From: Comamonadaceae bacterium
Lineage (GTDB): Bacteria; Pseudomonadota; Gammaproteobacteria; Burkholderiales; Burkholderiaceae_C
Reading direction: 5' to 3'
DNA: 64,000 bases
Assembly: GCA_947456305.1 (NCBI GenBank)
Contig: CANGPN010000008.1
Span: 1-64,000, forward strand
The position numbers and the translations under genes are program-made. The notes under the pieces are model-generated. The model was given only the letters and a program-made list of their open reading frames with translations, did not search any database and was not told the origin of the DNA. Positions 51,209 through 60,763 of the stretch are shown piece by piece (the stretch's first letter is position 1; each line of letters starts with the position of its first letter).

Positions 51209-51510
51209 TTTTGAACACCCCGTATCAGCCTGCAAGCCAATGGCTACAGGGGTTTAACAATGAATTGCATTTGATTTGAAATCTAACCAAGCTCGGCAAC
51301 GAGTTCATTTGGGGCATTTACTCGGTCACGCCATGCAACAGCAACCGATCGGTTACGGCCTTGAGTTGTCAAGGACCCTTGCCTTAAAGCCATTGTTCAA
51401 CCTTGGATCAAAGCCTGCTAAAGGTTACCTTGTACTAACTATTCGGCCCTAACCTTACCAGCCAACGTTGATCGGTGATCACAGTTTCACTCTCCGCCGA
51501 TCGTAAGGCT
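51209..51510. other. Gene-free left flank of the element with a decayed marR-like segment
   Basis: About 300 bp between the left end and the avs-like gene stop. No open frame is credible. At 51,295-51,340 the DNA resembles the marR region encoding RLLGHAMR: ACTCGG.CACGCCATGC is shared, and about 26 of 34 aligned bases match. It is a third, degenerate trace of the same gene family in this interval. A short TTGATTTGAAAT stretch upstream may be the decayed start of the same fragment. Confidence 0.5.
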
Positions 51511-54500
51511 TCAGGATTGGGATTGGTGATTATTCGATGGCAGGGCCAGTGTCGTCGCGGAAGATGCGAGGTAGTCTCTGAGCTGAAAGGCTAGCGAGGA
51601 TCCTGCGTCTACGAGCCGGTCAAGCACATCGAGCGTCGCCTTTCTCAGGGTGACGTCTCGCATTAGCGCTGGACGGTGCTCATGCACTGCCACACGGCAG
51701 ATGGTCTCCGCATTCCAAAGACAGTTCCCATCATCGAACAGGTCGGATGGGGCACTGCGAATCGCATCTCGAAGCGAAGGTACGGCAGCAGGCACTGCTT
51801 GTGTTTGCCCGATGCCAGCCATTAGGCTAAGCAAGTTTTCTAGTGCGGGCCGGCTGTCCCCTGCTCCCCTGAGGCAGTGCGCAATAAAGTTGGGTCGGCG
51901 CTGCAGAAGGGGTAGGTCGTGCCGCGTATTCAGCCAAGGTACCGAACAAAACAGCAAGGTTCGAAGAACCTTGTCGAACCTGCTATGGGACCGCCTCGAG
52001 CGAGTCCTAAGGGACGGATCGGCAAGGACGATGGCAATGGCTCCATCCCAGACTCGCCAGAATGCTTCAGCGTTCGCGTACTCCTGCTTCATGCTCGCCG
52101 TAAGGGTCGACTCGAGCACTCGTTCGCTCAATTCAGGAGCGTGCTTCAGACAGTAAGCCAGCAGCTCGAAAGCTGGCCCCTCCCTAGACGGCTGCGCCAG
52201 AAGCTCGGAAGCTAGAAGGTCCCCCGTTTCCCAGCGAGCTTCAAAGTCAACATGTTCTGGGTCATGGTGATCGACTCGGGGCTTTCCTTCCTGATCCGCG
52301 ATGAGGCGCACCAGCGGTGAGAGCGCGCTAACCCGCCATGTCCCCGGCGACTCTGTCCTGGCGGCGTCTAGTGCGATCGTCCATTCCTTGGCGGCAACAA
52401 GACTAGTTGGAACCGGCATTTCGCCAGGTTTGCCCTTTGCCAGGGCGCGAAGCAGAGCCTTGACGCTTGCGTCCCGAGCGCTGTCGACCAGATCTCGCCT
52501 TCGGCCACGTGGCTGCGAGATCATCGTCTCCAGGGACTCCGCGTAGTGAGCAAGGCCCCAGGTGAGCACGGCGGCCAGCTCTGGCTGCCGTGCTCTCAAG
52601 ACATCCGAAATGGCATTGGCCGCGGCGCGCCTTACCTTCCAGACCGGTTCGGTGACGATGTTCGCCAGTGCCGTCGGCATGTTGGGCAGCGAGGGGCTTC
52701 TACTCGCGAGTATCACCAAGGTACGAACTCTGAGCTCACCTTCCATATGTCCGCGTCGCGCCCGTGTTTCTTCGTCCGGCTTCTGTGCGGTTGTCTCGAT
52801 AAGGTAGTTCTGGGCCCATTGAAGGGCCTGCGATGAGTCTTCTGGCCAGCGCTGAATCAGCGCGCACGGGAGCTCGTCTTGCAAGCCGATGAGCATTGCG
52901 CTGTCCTCACCGGTGAACTCCTCACGGACCTTCAAGAACTCGTCGTACACCGCCGTCGGGGATGAGAAGCTGTCCGCTCGGTTGGGATCGGAGCTAATGT
53001 CTGGTCTTGTTATCGCGGTTGCCCACAGCCGAATCGCCGACAGCCGGTCCATCCACTGCAAGCGCTCTCCCTCGCGAGCGCTTGCCTGCTGCGACTCAGG
53101 CTCCAAGTTGGCAACTTCAAGGGTCACCGCTCTTCCGCCGTCTACTTGTTTGCCAACCTTCAGCTCCCGAAGATCCATGCGCTTAAGAGCTATGCGCCAG
53201 GACTGAGCGTCCTCTGGGTTCGCCGGCAGGGCTGCCTTATGCTGGTCCAGGATGGCAAAGATCGCATCACAAAGGTCCAAGCGACTCATCTGCAGTTGAA
53301 GCGCTAGGTCTTCCAAGTTGTAGCGTCTGTGCGGGAGTTTCTTGCTTGCAATTCGTTCCTTCTGCCGCTCGCCGTCCAGTCCATCGTGTCCGCCATGTAT
53401 CGCGAGCACCAGCGGTTCTTGCTGGCAGCGGGAAAAGTCGTCGACAAAGAACCACGGGCACTTGAAGATGCCCAGCATCTTCTCTGTGACCAGACTCGGA
53501 TGAGCCGTCATCAGGCTTGCCACCACACTGGTAGTGAAGCTTGAAGTGCCTCGATCGAGGATGTTTTCAAGCGCCTGCTTGAACAGCTCAGGCTGTGGCT
53601 TTGCCTCGAGGAGAAGGCGTTCTTCCAGCGACATCAGAGCACTTTCCCACCACTGAGCGTTGTGGGCAATCGCGTCTTCGGCAAGTTGGACGACCCAGCC
53701 GTGCGCGTCAGACGGCAAGCTCGGGAATGCCTTGGCGACAAGCGCAATCATTACGTCCCACGCTTTGCCTACAGGAGCGGCCATCCCAATGCGAGCCAGG
53801 ATCTCCTCGTTCGCAGGATCGTCAGCAAGCTGTGAGTAGTCGAGGGACGTGGGGCCCTTACAAGCAACCCGCAGCAAGTGGCTTAGGCGTTGAAGCAGTG
53901 CAGCGTTGTTGAAGGCGCCTCTGCTTCCAAGCTTTGCGACTAGTTCTTCCACCCTCTCTGAACGCAGGAGCCCAATGGCGACCTCGTCGCGCCACAGTTG
54001 CGGAATCGCCGGGTCTGGCCTAAGTGCCGCCTGGAGCAACGCGTAAGCGTCTTCATCCCCGACGGCAGACTTCTGGGCCGTCCAGGACCGCAGTGATCGG
54101 CGCATGCCCGCGTGCGAGCCTAGCTTTGCGAACAAGGCCCCCCAGTCCCGTTCAGCAGACCGCACTTCGCGCTCCACGCGAAAGATCAGCGACCAGTCCT
54201 CCAGCACGTCATGGGCAGGTGCTACTCTGTCGGTGCTGTCCCTGGCCAAGACCGAGTCTTGAATGAGCGCAGCCACCGCCTCGGCGTCTGAAGGCGCATC
54301 GACAAACTGCGCGAAGCGGTCAGTGCGCTGATAGCAGACCTCGTCAAAGGCGGCTTGGCGTCTAGTCGCCATCCCTGCAGGGCTCTTGCTGGGTGCAACG
54401 CGTTCCTTCCAGAGATGGCGTCGAAGGTCATTGCCGGAGGCTTGAGGCAGTGTTTCTTGCGCCGCGATGTAGGTAAAGGCCAGCGTCAGGTAGTACGGTG

Positions 54501-55965
54501 CCCTCAGCACCTCACGCACACCAGCGTCTCGGGCGACAGCGTCTTCAAGCGCGCTACCGGCGACCGCAGCGGCGACCTCGGCGTCCGTGAGCGGCGGGAT
54601 ATCGACCACCTGGTGCGCAAGGCTAGAGAGAAAGTTCAAGTAGAGGCTGTTGAGCGCATACGAGCGAGTCGTTACGCATAGCCGTGCCTGCTTGTTTTGG
54701 CGAACGAGGGCCAGCAGTTCCTCGAGTGCCCCGCGATTTCTGCCTTCGAGGATCTTCTCCATGGAGTCGATGACAACGGTGGGCCGTCCTGCGTGCAACA
54801 TCGCAGACAAACTAAGAACCGGATCGGGTAGATCTTGCAGGGACTGAATTGCACCCAAGCTAGGCGCTTCGAGCTCGTCGGCTCGAAAGAAGAAGAGCGG
54901 ACCGGACTCTCGGAGCAGGGGTGCCAGCTCCGAGATAACCGCTGACTTGCCCGCACCCGGGCCTCCGGTCACGATAGCCAGCGGGCGTTCGTCGAGGGTT
55001 GCAAGCAGACGTGCGACGCAATCGCCGCGCGGTATGTGCGCGTCATTGGGAAGCTTGGCTTCTATCATCGACAGCTGCTTAAGTGCACGCTCGCTCATGC
55101 GATCGGCAGCGCTGCCAAGGCCTCGCTGGATGCTCAGGCGGCTCACCATTTCCTGCAGGCCAGCCTTTGCCGTCGAGGGCCAAGTCTGTCGGGTTACTGT
55201 ACCTACCGAAATCCCATTTTCTTGTACATAGGCAAACAATCCGTCCCAGACGCCCTCGCCTGAGTCGCCCGGCTGCCCGGAGGTCAGCAGCGCCTGAACG
55301 AGGCTCAGTTCCTGAGATGAGTCATTTGCTAGGTCGTGAATGTCGACTCGCAGGTGCTGCAGCAGCTCGAAGACAAGCTCCTCGGTGTATTTGTCCCCAA
55401 GGGTGGCCTGAGAAACCGTTTTAAAGGCTGCCCAAGTGTCCCTGTGCTTGCGGTCAAACAGCTTCGACTCCAACTTAAGGAGGAAGTCCGCCAGGTCAAC
55501 AGAGGCTCGGGACAGCTCGCATAGCCGTTTGGCAGCTTGATTGGCTGGGGTCGCGGGCGCGATGGTGGCAATCACCAGCACGTCAAGGCCACGAACGAAG
55601 GGAGTCCCTTCAACCGTCAGGAAGTCTCGCCAGATACCTTGCAGGCTGTCGATGAAGTCAGTGTCACCAGCCGTGGCGTTTAGGCCGCGCTTGCACTGGA
55701 TGAACTGCTGCCAAGTCTTGCCGTTGCGGCTGATCTGACAGTAGATGTCGTCGGTATGGGCCCCGGTATAGCGGGCCTCAAATCGGACGGTTTCGACGCG
55801 GCAGCCATGTAAGCTGAAGGCAGTAGGTAGCCCTGTCAGCATGTTCGCAAGGTAGAGCGCTCCTACGCGGGCCTGGAAGATGCCTCCTCCGCCGCCTGTT
55901 GCGACGGTGCTAATTACTTGAGTGCCCGTAAGAGGGTCGCGCTCAGTTTCTTTCGTCTTGCTCAT
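51511..55965 (-). CDS. Avs-like nuclease-STAND ATPase, putative antiphage protein
   Basis: A 1,484-aa protein with three parts. (1) Residues about 15-240: a putative PD-(D/E)xK nuclease domain of the Cap4/DUF4297 type, with GGGIFQARVGALYLANML (26-43), Glu63, Asp72-Asp73 and the QCK motif (90-92). (2) Residues about 310-620: a P-loop ATPase with Walker A GGPGAGKS (334-341), Walker B VVIDSME (397-403) and VTTRSYAL after it, as in STAND NTPases. (3) Residues about 640-1,484: a long alpha-helical, repeat-like region suited to sensing. This order matches Avs antiphage proteins. The gene is richer in G+C than the A/T-rich DNA around it. Family membership is inferred from motifs only. Confidence 0.75.
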   Translation of the reverse strand: MSKTKETERDPLTGTQVISTVATGGGGGIFQARVGALYLANMLTGLPTAFSLHGCRVETVRFEARYTGAHTDDIYCQISRNGKTWQQFIQCKRGLNATAGDTDFIDSLQGIWRDFLTVEGTPFVRGLDVLVIATIAPATPANQAAKRLCELSRASVDLADFLLKLESKLFDRKHRDTWAAFKTVSQATLGDKYTEELVFELLQHLRVDIHDLANDSSQELSLVQALLTSGQPGDSGEGVWDGLFAYVQENGISVGTVTRQTWPSTAKAGLQEMVSRLSIQRGLGSAADRMSERALKQLSMIEAKLPNDAHIPRGDCVARLLATLDERPLAIVTGGPGAGKSAVISELAPLLRESGPLFFFRADELEAPSLGAIQSLQDLPDPVLSLSAMLHAGRPTVVIDSMEKILEGRNRGALEELLALVRQNKQARLCVTTRSYALNSLYLNFLSSLAHQVVDIPPLTDAEVAAAVAGSALEDAVARDAGVREVLRAPYYLTLAFTYIAAQETLPQASGNDLRRHLWKERVAPSKSPAGMATRRQAAFDEVCYQRTDRFAQFVDAPSDAEAVAALIQDSVLARDSTDRVAPAHDVLEDWSLIFRVEREVRSAERDWGALFAKLGSHAGMRRSLRSWTAQKSAVGDEDAYALLQAALRPDPAIPQLWRDEVAIGLLRSERVEELVAKLGSRGAFNNAALLQRLSHLLRVACKGPTSLDYSQLADDPANEEILARIGMAAPVGKAWDVMIALVAKAFPSLPSDAHGWVVQLAEDAIAHNAQWWESALMSLEERLLLEAKPQPELFKQALENILDRGTSSFTTSVVASLMTAHPSLVTEKMLGIFKCPWFFVDDFSRCQQEPLVLAIHGGHDGLDGERQKERIASKKLPHRRYNLEDLALQLQMSRLDLCDAIFAILDQHKAALPANPEDAQSWRIALKRMDLRELKVGKQVDGGRAVTLEVANLEPESQQASAREGERLQWMDRLSAIRLWATAITRPDISSDPNRADSFSSPTAVYDEFLKVREEFTGEDSAMLIGLQDELPCALIQRWPEDSSQALQWAQNYLIETTAQKPDEETRARRGHMEGELRVRTLVILASRSPSLPNMPTALANIVTEPVWKVRRAAANAISDVLRARQPELAAVLTWGLAHYAESLETMISQPRGRRRDLVDSARDASVKALLRALAKGKPGEMPVPTSLVAAKEWTIALDAARTESPGTWRVSALSPLVRLIADQEGKPRVDHHDPEHVDFEARWETGDLLASELLAQPSREGPAFELLAYCLKHAPELSERVLESTLTASMKQEYANAEAFWRVWDGAIAIVLADPSLRTRSRRSHSRFDKVLRTLLFCSVPWLNTRHDLPLLQRRPNFIAHCLRGAGDSRPALENLLSLMAGIGQTQAVPAAVPSLRDAIRSAPSDLFDDGNCLWNAETICRVAVHEHRPALMRDVTLRKATLDVLDRLVDAGSSLAFQLRDYLASSATTLALPSNNHQSQS

Positions 55966-56865
55966 ATGAAAAAATTTTCGCCACCCTGTGGCACCTCCTG
56001 ATTGACAGGATACAGGAGACAGACATGTTCTTTTGACAAGAACCTCTTAAAAAGGAGGTAAGAATCGCGCCCTATCCGGCGCAGGCCGTTGTCGTTCTGA
56101 TTTTGGATTGTTAGCTGAACTCAACAGCATCAGCATTTGGCAAAGATGCGATTAAGTAAACGACCATACAGCTGCCGATGTACAGCATCGGCTAACGGCT
56201 GATTTTATTCCGTTGGTTCGCCTTACGAGGTAACCGCAAACGCTGCAAACCGTGCGATAAAATGATTCGATTTAGGTCTTATGGGGAAATGGTTAGCTCT
56301 TATGATTAAACGATCTTTTACCTACGCACCAAAGAAATTCGATCTCTCACGATTGCTCTTTTCACTACATTTATCAATGTTTATCCGATCTCCAGCTAAT
56401 TGGGAAATTCCTTGCAACCTATTGGATTGCATTCCAAATTACAACGATTAATTTGAGTCGCCTAAATCTAGTTAGATTCAAGTGACTAACTCAGGAAACG
56501 CTATAGTTTTTTTACGTTTCTGAAACTCTCCTGACAATGTTAAACCCCATGCGAATTTTCGCGACTAAAGTTTGATTTTTTATTTGAACATCGGTGAATT
56601 GGCTAGTAACACTCCTTGACTGACAGTTCGCAAGGATCACTAAGCAGCGAATTTATGGAAGGTAAATGCGGCTAAGCCGCGTTTCAAATAAAAGCTGGTT
56701 ATTCTTGTTGTTCGTCGTGAAAAAAATGATCAATAGCGCCTATGGTGAAGATGCATAAAAATTTTAATAAGAAGCAACTGCGATTAAGGTAGCTTCCGAG
56801 CCTGCTGGTTCTTTTCGACGCAATGTGAATCTTTTAATTAGTATCACCTGGTGCTACACTTAATC
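55966..56865. other. 900-bp A/T-rich gene-free interval upstream of the avs-like gene
   Basis: No credible gene on either strand. It contains an inverted repeat GTTCTT-N5-AAGAAC at 56,027-56,043, about 62 bp before the avs-like start, that could be an operator, and AGGAGG on the minus strand about 25-30 nt upstream of the start codon. The rest is A/T-rich with short imperfect palindromes such as GCGGCTAAGCCGC near 56,668. It may hold promoters for the avs-like gene and the toxin gene. Confidence 0.5.
56027..56043. promoter_or_regulatory. Inverted repeat upstream of the avs-like gene
   Basis: GTTCTT and AAGAAC, exact complements, are separated by TTGAC. The position 62-78 bp upstream of the start codon suits an operator for a dimeric repressor. 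No regulator can be assigned. Confidence 0.35.
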
Positions 56866-57256
56866 ATGCCAATCAATTTGAATCTCCGTGCCTTCAAGAC
56901 CGCCCGGTTCTCTAAGGATGCAAAAAAGACCAAGATCAAGGACGATGAGCTTTGTCTGGCGATTGAGCAAGTTTTGCTGGGTCAGGTTGATGATTTGGGT
57001 GGCGGTGTTTTTAAAAAAACGACTCAATAACAACTTACACCGGTCCATCATTTTGGCCAAAGGCGGCAAGTATTGGGTTTTCGAATACCTGTTTGCCAAA
57101 CAGGATCGTTCAAACATTGAAAACGACGAACTACTTGCGTTTCGCCTTTTGGCCAACAGTTATGCGGGTTTGACTGTGCTGCAGGTTAACCAGTTGCTTC
57201 TTAACAAAGACTTTGTGGAGATTTGTCATGACAACAAAAAAGAAATTCAAAAGTGA
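56866..57256 (+). pseudogene. RelE/HigB-family toxin gene with a frameshift
   Basis: The first frame reads MPINLNLRAFKTARFSKDAKK... to GGGVFKKTTQ and stops after 54 codons. The next frame continues NNNLHRSIILAKGGKYWVFEYLFAKQDRSNIENDELLAFRLL to 57,256, the expected rest of this COG4737-type RelE toxin. The break falls in a run of seven A at 57,013-57,019; removing one A joins the halves as GGGVFKKRLNNNLHRSI. The gene is therefore either inactivated, switched by slippage, or misread in sequencing. It overlaps the antitoxin gene by 29 nt. Confidence 0.8.
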
Positions 57257-57551
57257 TGCCTTCGCGGCCATCCATGCCTCTGCTGCTGCCTTGCAAAAGG
57301 TAGGTGCAATTGACCAAACCACGATGCGCCAGTTTGATGAATCTTGTCTGACCGTGCCATCTACACTGGCTCCTAGCGAGATCAAACATATCCGTGAGCA
57401 AGCACATGTCAGCCAACCGGTGTTTGCCAGATACCTCAACACCAGCGAATCCACTGTACAAAAGTGGGAGTCCGGCAGCAAACAACCCAGTGGAATGGCC
57501 CTCAAACTCTTGGCCGTAGTCCAGAAGCATGGCCTGAGTGTGTTGTCCTGA
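57228..57551 (+). CDS. XRE-family antitoxin (HigA-like)
   Basis: A 107-aa protein with a lysine-rich N-terminus and a C-terminal helix-turn-helix: LAPSEIKHIREQAHVSQPVFARYLNTSESTVQKWESGSKQPSGMALKLL, typical of HigA-type antitoxins that follow RelE-like toxins. The ATG at 57228 lies inside the end of the toxin gene, so both are one operon. It would bind the toxin and repress the shared promoter. It is intact although the toxin frame is broken. Confidence 0.87.
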   Translation: MTTKKKFKSDAFAAIHASAAALQKVGAIDQTTMRQFDESCLTVPSTLAPSEIKHIREQAHVSQPVFARYLNTSESTVQKWESGSKQPSGMALKLLAVVQKHGLSVLS

Positions 57552-57593
57552 ATGTTTAAGCCGACTGGCTTTCGCCCTCATCCCAATTAAGTG

Positions 57594-58100
57594 ATGGATT
57601 TCAACCTGCTTCCTTCAGCCCTAGACTGGCGCCAATCGCACCTGGGTCGGCTGCTCGGCCACGCCATGCGCCGCTTTGACGAGCGGGTGCTTTACCTCAT
57701 GGCACACAACGTGGATGTTCCATTAGCGCTGTCCAATCTCGCATCCCGTGCACAAATAAGCGCGGCACATATCCACATCACGCGTCACTTGAGTCTTGAA
57801 GGCTCGCGTTTGATAGACCTTGCTGAAGCTGCAGGTATGACCAAGCAATCGATGGGGGACTTGGTCACCCAATGCGAAGCATGGGGATTGGTACAACGAA
57901 CGCCTGACCCAAGTGATGCTCGGGCACTACGCATTGTGTTTACCGAAACAGGGTTGGCATGGCTTCACGCCTTTGAGCAAGCTGTGGCTCAAACTGAGGC
58001 GGAATTTCGTCTCGAAGTTGGCGACGACGTAGCCACCGTCATTTTCCTAGGACTTGAGGCCTATGCCGGCGCATACACAGGGCAAATCTCTGGCAACTAA
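57594..58100 (+). CDS. MarR-family regulator, homologue of the interrupted gene
   Basis: A 168-aa winged-helix MarR protein starting MDFNLLPSALDWRQSHLGRLLGHAMRRFDER. The recognition region is VSAAHIHITRHL-like, followed by LAEAAGMTKQSMGDLVTQCEAWGLVQR and the wing. By eye it is about three-quarters identical to the product of the split gene at 51,126/63,131. The element thus carries an intact but diverged copy of the gene it destroyed. The upstream DNA is not similar to the native promoter region, so expression may differ. The ATG at 57594 is chosen over an adjacent GTG. Confidence 0.88.
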   Translation: MDFNLLPSALDWRQSHLGRLLGHAMRRFDERVLYLMAHNVDVPLALSNLASRAQISAAHIHITRHLSLEGSRLIDLAEAAGMTKQSMGDLVTQCEAWGLVQRTPDPSDARALRIVFTETGLAWLHAFEQAVAQTEAEFRLEVGDDVATVIFLGLEAYAGAYTGQISGN

Positions 58101-58346
58101 ACAGCGTATGTGGAACGTAGACCACTCAAAAAAATTTATACCAAATTCCCATTTCTATTCGAAAAATATTCGATTGAAAAATTTCTGTTTTTTCGTCGTA
58201 AGTCATTGATAAATAACAATATATGGTGTTGCAATATCGCAACTTTATGCCCTCAATATATATATTTAAGACAAAGTTTAATCAAATATCAATTGATTTG
58301 AAATTATTTAGTTTTAATTTCTTTAAATTTTTTTTAACATTGTGTG
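58101..58346. other. A/T-rich gene-free interval
   Basis: About 245 bp, very A/T-rich (ATATATATTTAAG, repeated TTTAAATTTTTTTT). It separates marR from the gp16-like regulator. Short open frames here have no recognisable features. It could hold the regulator promoter. Confidence 0.45.
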
Positions 58347-58643
58347 ATGCAAAGTCCACACATAGACATAGAACAAATTGCCCGCATCAAAAAATTGTTC
58401 CTATTGAACGGGACAAGCTATAGCGATTGGGCCAAAGAACACCAAGTTAACAGAGCCATTTTGTATGCCGTGCTAAGCGGTAAATGTCGTTGTCATAGAG
58501 GGGAAGCTCACAAGATTGCGGTCTTGCTGGGCTTAAAGCCCCAAAGCACAGCTTTGCTAGAGGAAGGGCTGGGTTCTCCCCCGAAAGCCTTAGGTAACGA
58601 TCTAGCCGGCGTAATGCTTAAACGGGGCACTCAACAAGCCTGA
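58347..58643 (+). CDS. Small DNA-binding protein, BcepMu gp16-like
   Basis: The 98-aa product resembles the phage-associated BcepMu gp16 group: IARIKKLFLLNGTSYSDWAKEHQVNRAILYAVLSGKCRCHRGEAHKIAVLLGLKP is a lambda-repressor-like HTH in which the N-terminal half is the conserved family segment. It lies upstream of the TnsA-like gene, where it could repress transposition genes as early repressors do in Mu-like phages (inference). The ATG at 58347 follows an in-frame GTG. Confidence 0.75.
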   Translation: MQSPHIDIEQIARIKKLFLLNGTSYSDWAKEHQVNRAILYAVLSGKCRCHRGEAHKIAVLLGLKPQSTALLEEGLGSPPKALGNDLAGVMLKRGTQQA

Positions 58644-58860
58644 AGGGCTAGATGGCCCAAATATTTAGCGTTCAGCTTTCAAACAAATAAATAAAGGAAA
58701 AACCCATGTAAAAAAACAAACGCCAACCACCCTTTCGAATGATCGGCGTTGCCAGCAACGAGTAAACATTGCCTAGGATTAGTGTCCCATAGGTAAATTT
58801 TTACTCTAGTTGGTAGCGGTGTCAAGTCTCGCCCTTACGTTTCTGCAACACAGAAACGAA

Positions 58861-59547
58861 ATGGACTTATCCTCCCAATTGGATTTAAAAATGAATCGTA
58901 AAGTAATAACAGGATCCCCGCACCGCGAGGTGGGGCTGATAAATCCTCGGTGGTTGATTGACCACCCAATCCATCACGAATCCCACCTTGAACGTCGCTT
59001 TGTCATGGCAGCACTTGCTTGCCCTGTAGTCACGGACATCGTTCATCAACCCATCAAAGTTGCACTAGAAGCTGGCAAAACTTACACGCCTGATTTCTAC
59101 ATTGAATTTGTAGATGGCGATGGCGTTTACATCGAAGTCAAGCCTACAAAGTTTTTGCCCAAGCACAAACAAACGATTGAAGCGGCAAAAAACGCTCTGG
59201 CCAAGCAAGGCAAAAAGTACTTGGTCATCACCGACGCAGAGATTGACCGTGACGGGTTGGGAAAGCGAGCAATCTTGCTCATGCGATACGCCCGCATGCA
59301 ATTGGATTCAGAAACCGTCAACCACTGCATCAGTTTGGTTGAAACGATGGCAACCCAAGACCCAACCCTCAGGGAGCTTTTAGCGGAAGGTCTGAGTGAA
59401 GCCGAGATCTGGAACCTTGTCGCGCGGCACGAACTGCGCATCCCGCCAGGCATTCACCTTGAAGCGAATACGCCTGTGTCAATTAACAATCAAAAGGAGA
59501 ACTGCTATGATCAGCTACGCGCGTGGTTTGGTATTGAAGCACGGTGA
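58861..59547 (+). CDS. tnsA: TnsA-like transposon endonuclease
   Basis: TnsA cuts the 5' ends of a Tn7-type element so that it leaves by cut-and-paste. The 228-aa product has the nuclease core: ESHLERRF (Glu44), TPDFYIEF (Asp78) and YIEVKPTK (Glu92, Lys94), matching the E-D-K set of the TnsA PD-(D/E)xK fold. A C-terminal helical domain follows. The ATG at 58861 fits the family N-terminus; an ATG at 58891 is possible. The gene overlaps tnsB by 41 nt, as in many tnsAB pairs. Confidence 0.83.
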   Translation: MDLSSQLDLKMNRKVITGSPHREVGLINPRWLIDHPIHHESHLERRFVMAALACPVVTDIVHQPIKVALEAGKTYTPDFYIEFVDGDGVYIEVKPTKFLPKHKQTIEAAKNALAKQGKKYLVITDAEIDRDGLGKRAILLMRYARMQLDSETVNHCISLVETMATQDPTLRELLAEGLSEAEIWNLVARHELRIPPGIHLEANTPVSINNQKENCYDQLRAWFGIEAR

Positions 59548-60763
59548 CCGCCTGATGGTATTCAAAAACAAATTGGACGAACATCGTATCCAGTTTGAGT
59601 ACACAGACAATGGCCAGTACGTCACCGAGACCATTGGTGAGAACTACCGAGCGATTAAAAGCGGCAAATACACCCTGTCGCAGTCCCCTCTTGTTCCGAT
59701 AGGCAAGAAAGATGATGAAAAGTTTGTCACCTTGCCATCCCACATACCGCCAAAAAAAGAGGCCGGTGTTGCGTACAAAAACAAATTCATCAGAGCCGCT
59801 ATCAGAGAAAAGATTCCTGCCTGCTCGCTGCCCAAGCTGCGAGTAATGATTGAGCGTGTCTACGCAGAAATTCAGGCAAGCGAAAGTCGTGAGTTTCAAC
59901 ATTTCCCAAAACGATCGCCTTCAGCAGTTCGTGAATGGGTCCGCACCTACAAGAAAAATGGGTCAATGGCCTATTCGGTCGTGGATAAGCGAGGCATCAG
60001 AAAAGCTCAAAGACGAATAGCCTCCAAAGTCAATGACTTACTCGACGAGCTGCTTCAAAAGCACTATCTCAAGCCAAGGGGTGAAACGGTACGCTCAACG
60101 CACCGGCTGTTAGAGCGTGAAATTCGTGCAATCAATATGAACGAGGGAGAGGATTTGAAATGTCCATCACTCAGCACGCTAAATCGTCGTGTTCAAGAAC
60201 TCCCGAAGATGCTTGTTGATCGCCATCGATATGGTTCGGCCTACGCAAAAAACAAGTGGCGCTACAGTATGCATGGTGACCAGAGTACCCGGATCATGGA
60301 GCGCGTCGAGGTTGATCACACCATGCTCGATATTTGGATCCTTGATCCAATTACTGGGCTTCCTCTGGGTAGGCCATGGGTCACGATCCTGATTGACCGG
60401 TATTCGGGCTACATATTGGGATTGCATGTGAGCTTTTACGGCCCCTCAGCATCCACGATCGCCAGCGCATTGCGGATGTCCATTGAGCCTAAAGATCTGT
60501 TGTGCCAAGCAATTCCTGGACTTCAAAATTCATGGACTGTTTACGGTGTTGCAGAGCTTTATGTGATGGACAACGGCAAGGAAATGCACTCGCATCGATT
60601 CCGCCGAATTGGCTGGGAGTTGCAAACAGACTTCGTCTACAACCCAGTTCGTCAACCTTGGCTTAAGGCCTCGATTGAGCGAACGATGATGGAGGTCTGC
60701 AGAATCCCCTTTCTGCACACGACGTCCAACGATGACTTCGACATTGGGCTCGATCAGCAATGA
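59507..60763 (+). pseudogene. tnsB: TnsB-like DDE transposase, 3' truncated
   Basis: TnsB binds element ends and joins 3' ends to target DNA. Only 418 residues remain, against roughly 600-700 for full TnsB. AAGGAG lies upstream of ATG 59507. The N-terminal DNA-binding helices and the RNase-H core are present, with Asp270 in VEVDHTMLDI, Asp355 in VMDNGKEM and Glu391 in KASIERTM. After about residue 395 similarity stops: the frame runs into the 3' end of an opposing gene and halts at 60,763. The whole C-terminal domain that contacts TnsC and TnsA is missing. All catalytic residues are present, but the protein is probably inactive. Confidence 0.85.

Noticed and set aside
57013-57019. Programmed -1 frameshift in the toxin gene
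   Set aside because: A -1 shift does not reach the continuing frame; a +1 shift or loss of one A is required, so decay, slippage or read error fits better.
60530-60699. 3' extension of the HDCDL frame
   Set aside because: This part is the exact antisense of conserved tnsB sequence with its catalytic Glu, so it is not the real C-terminus.
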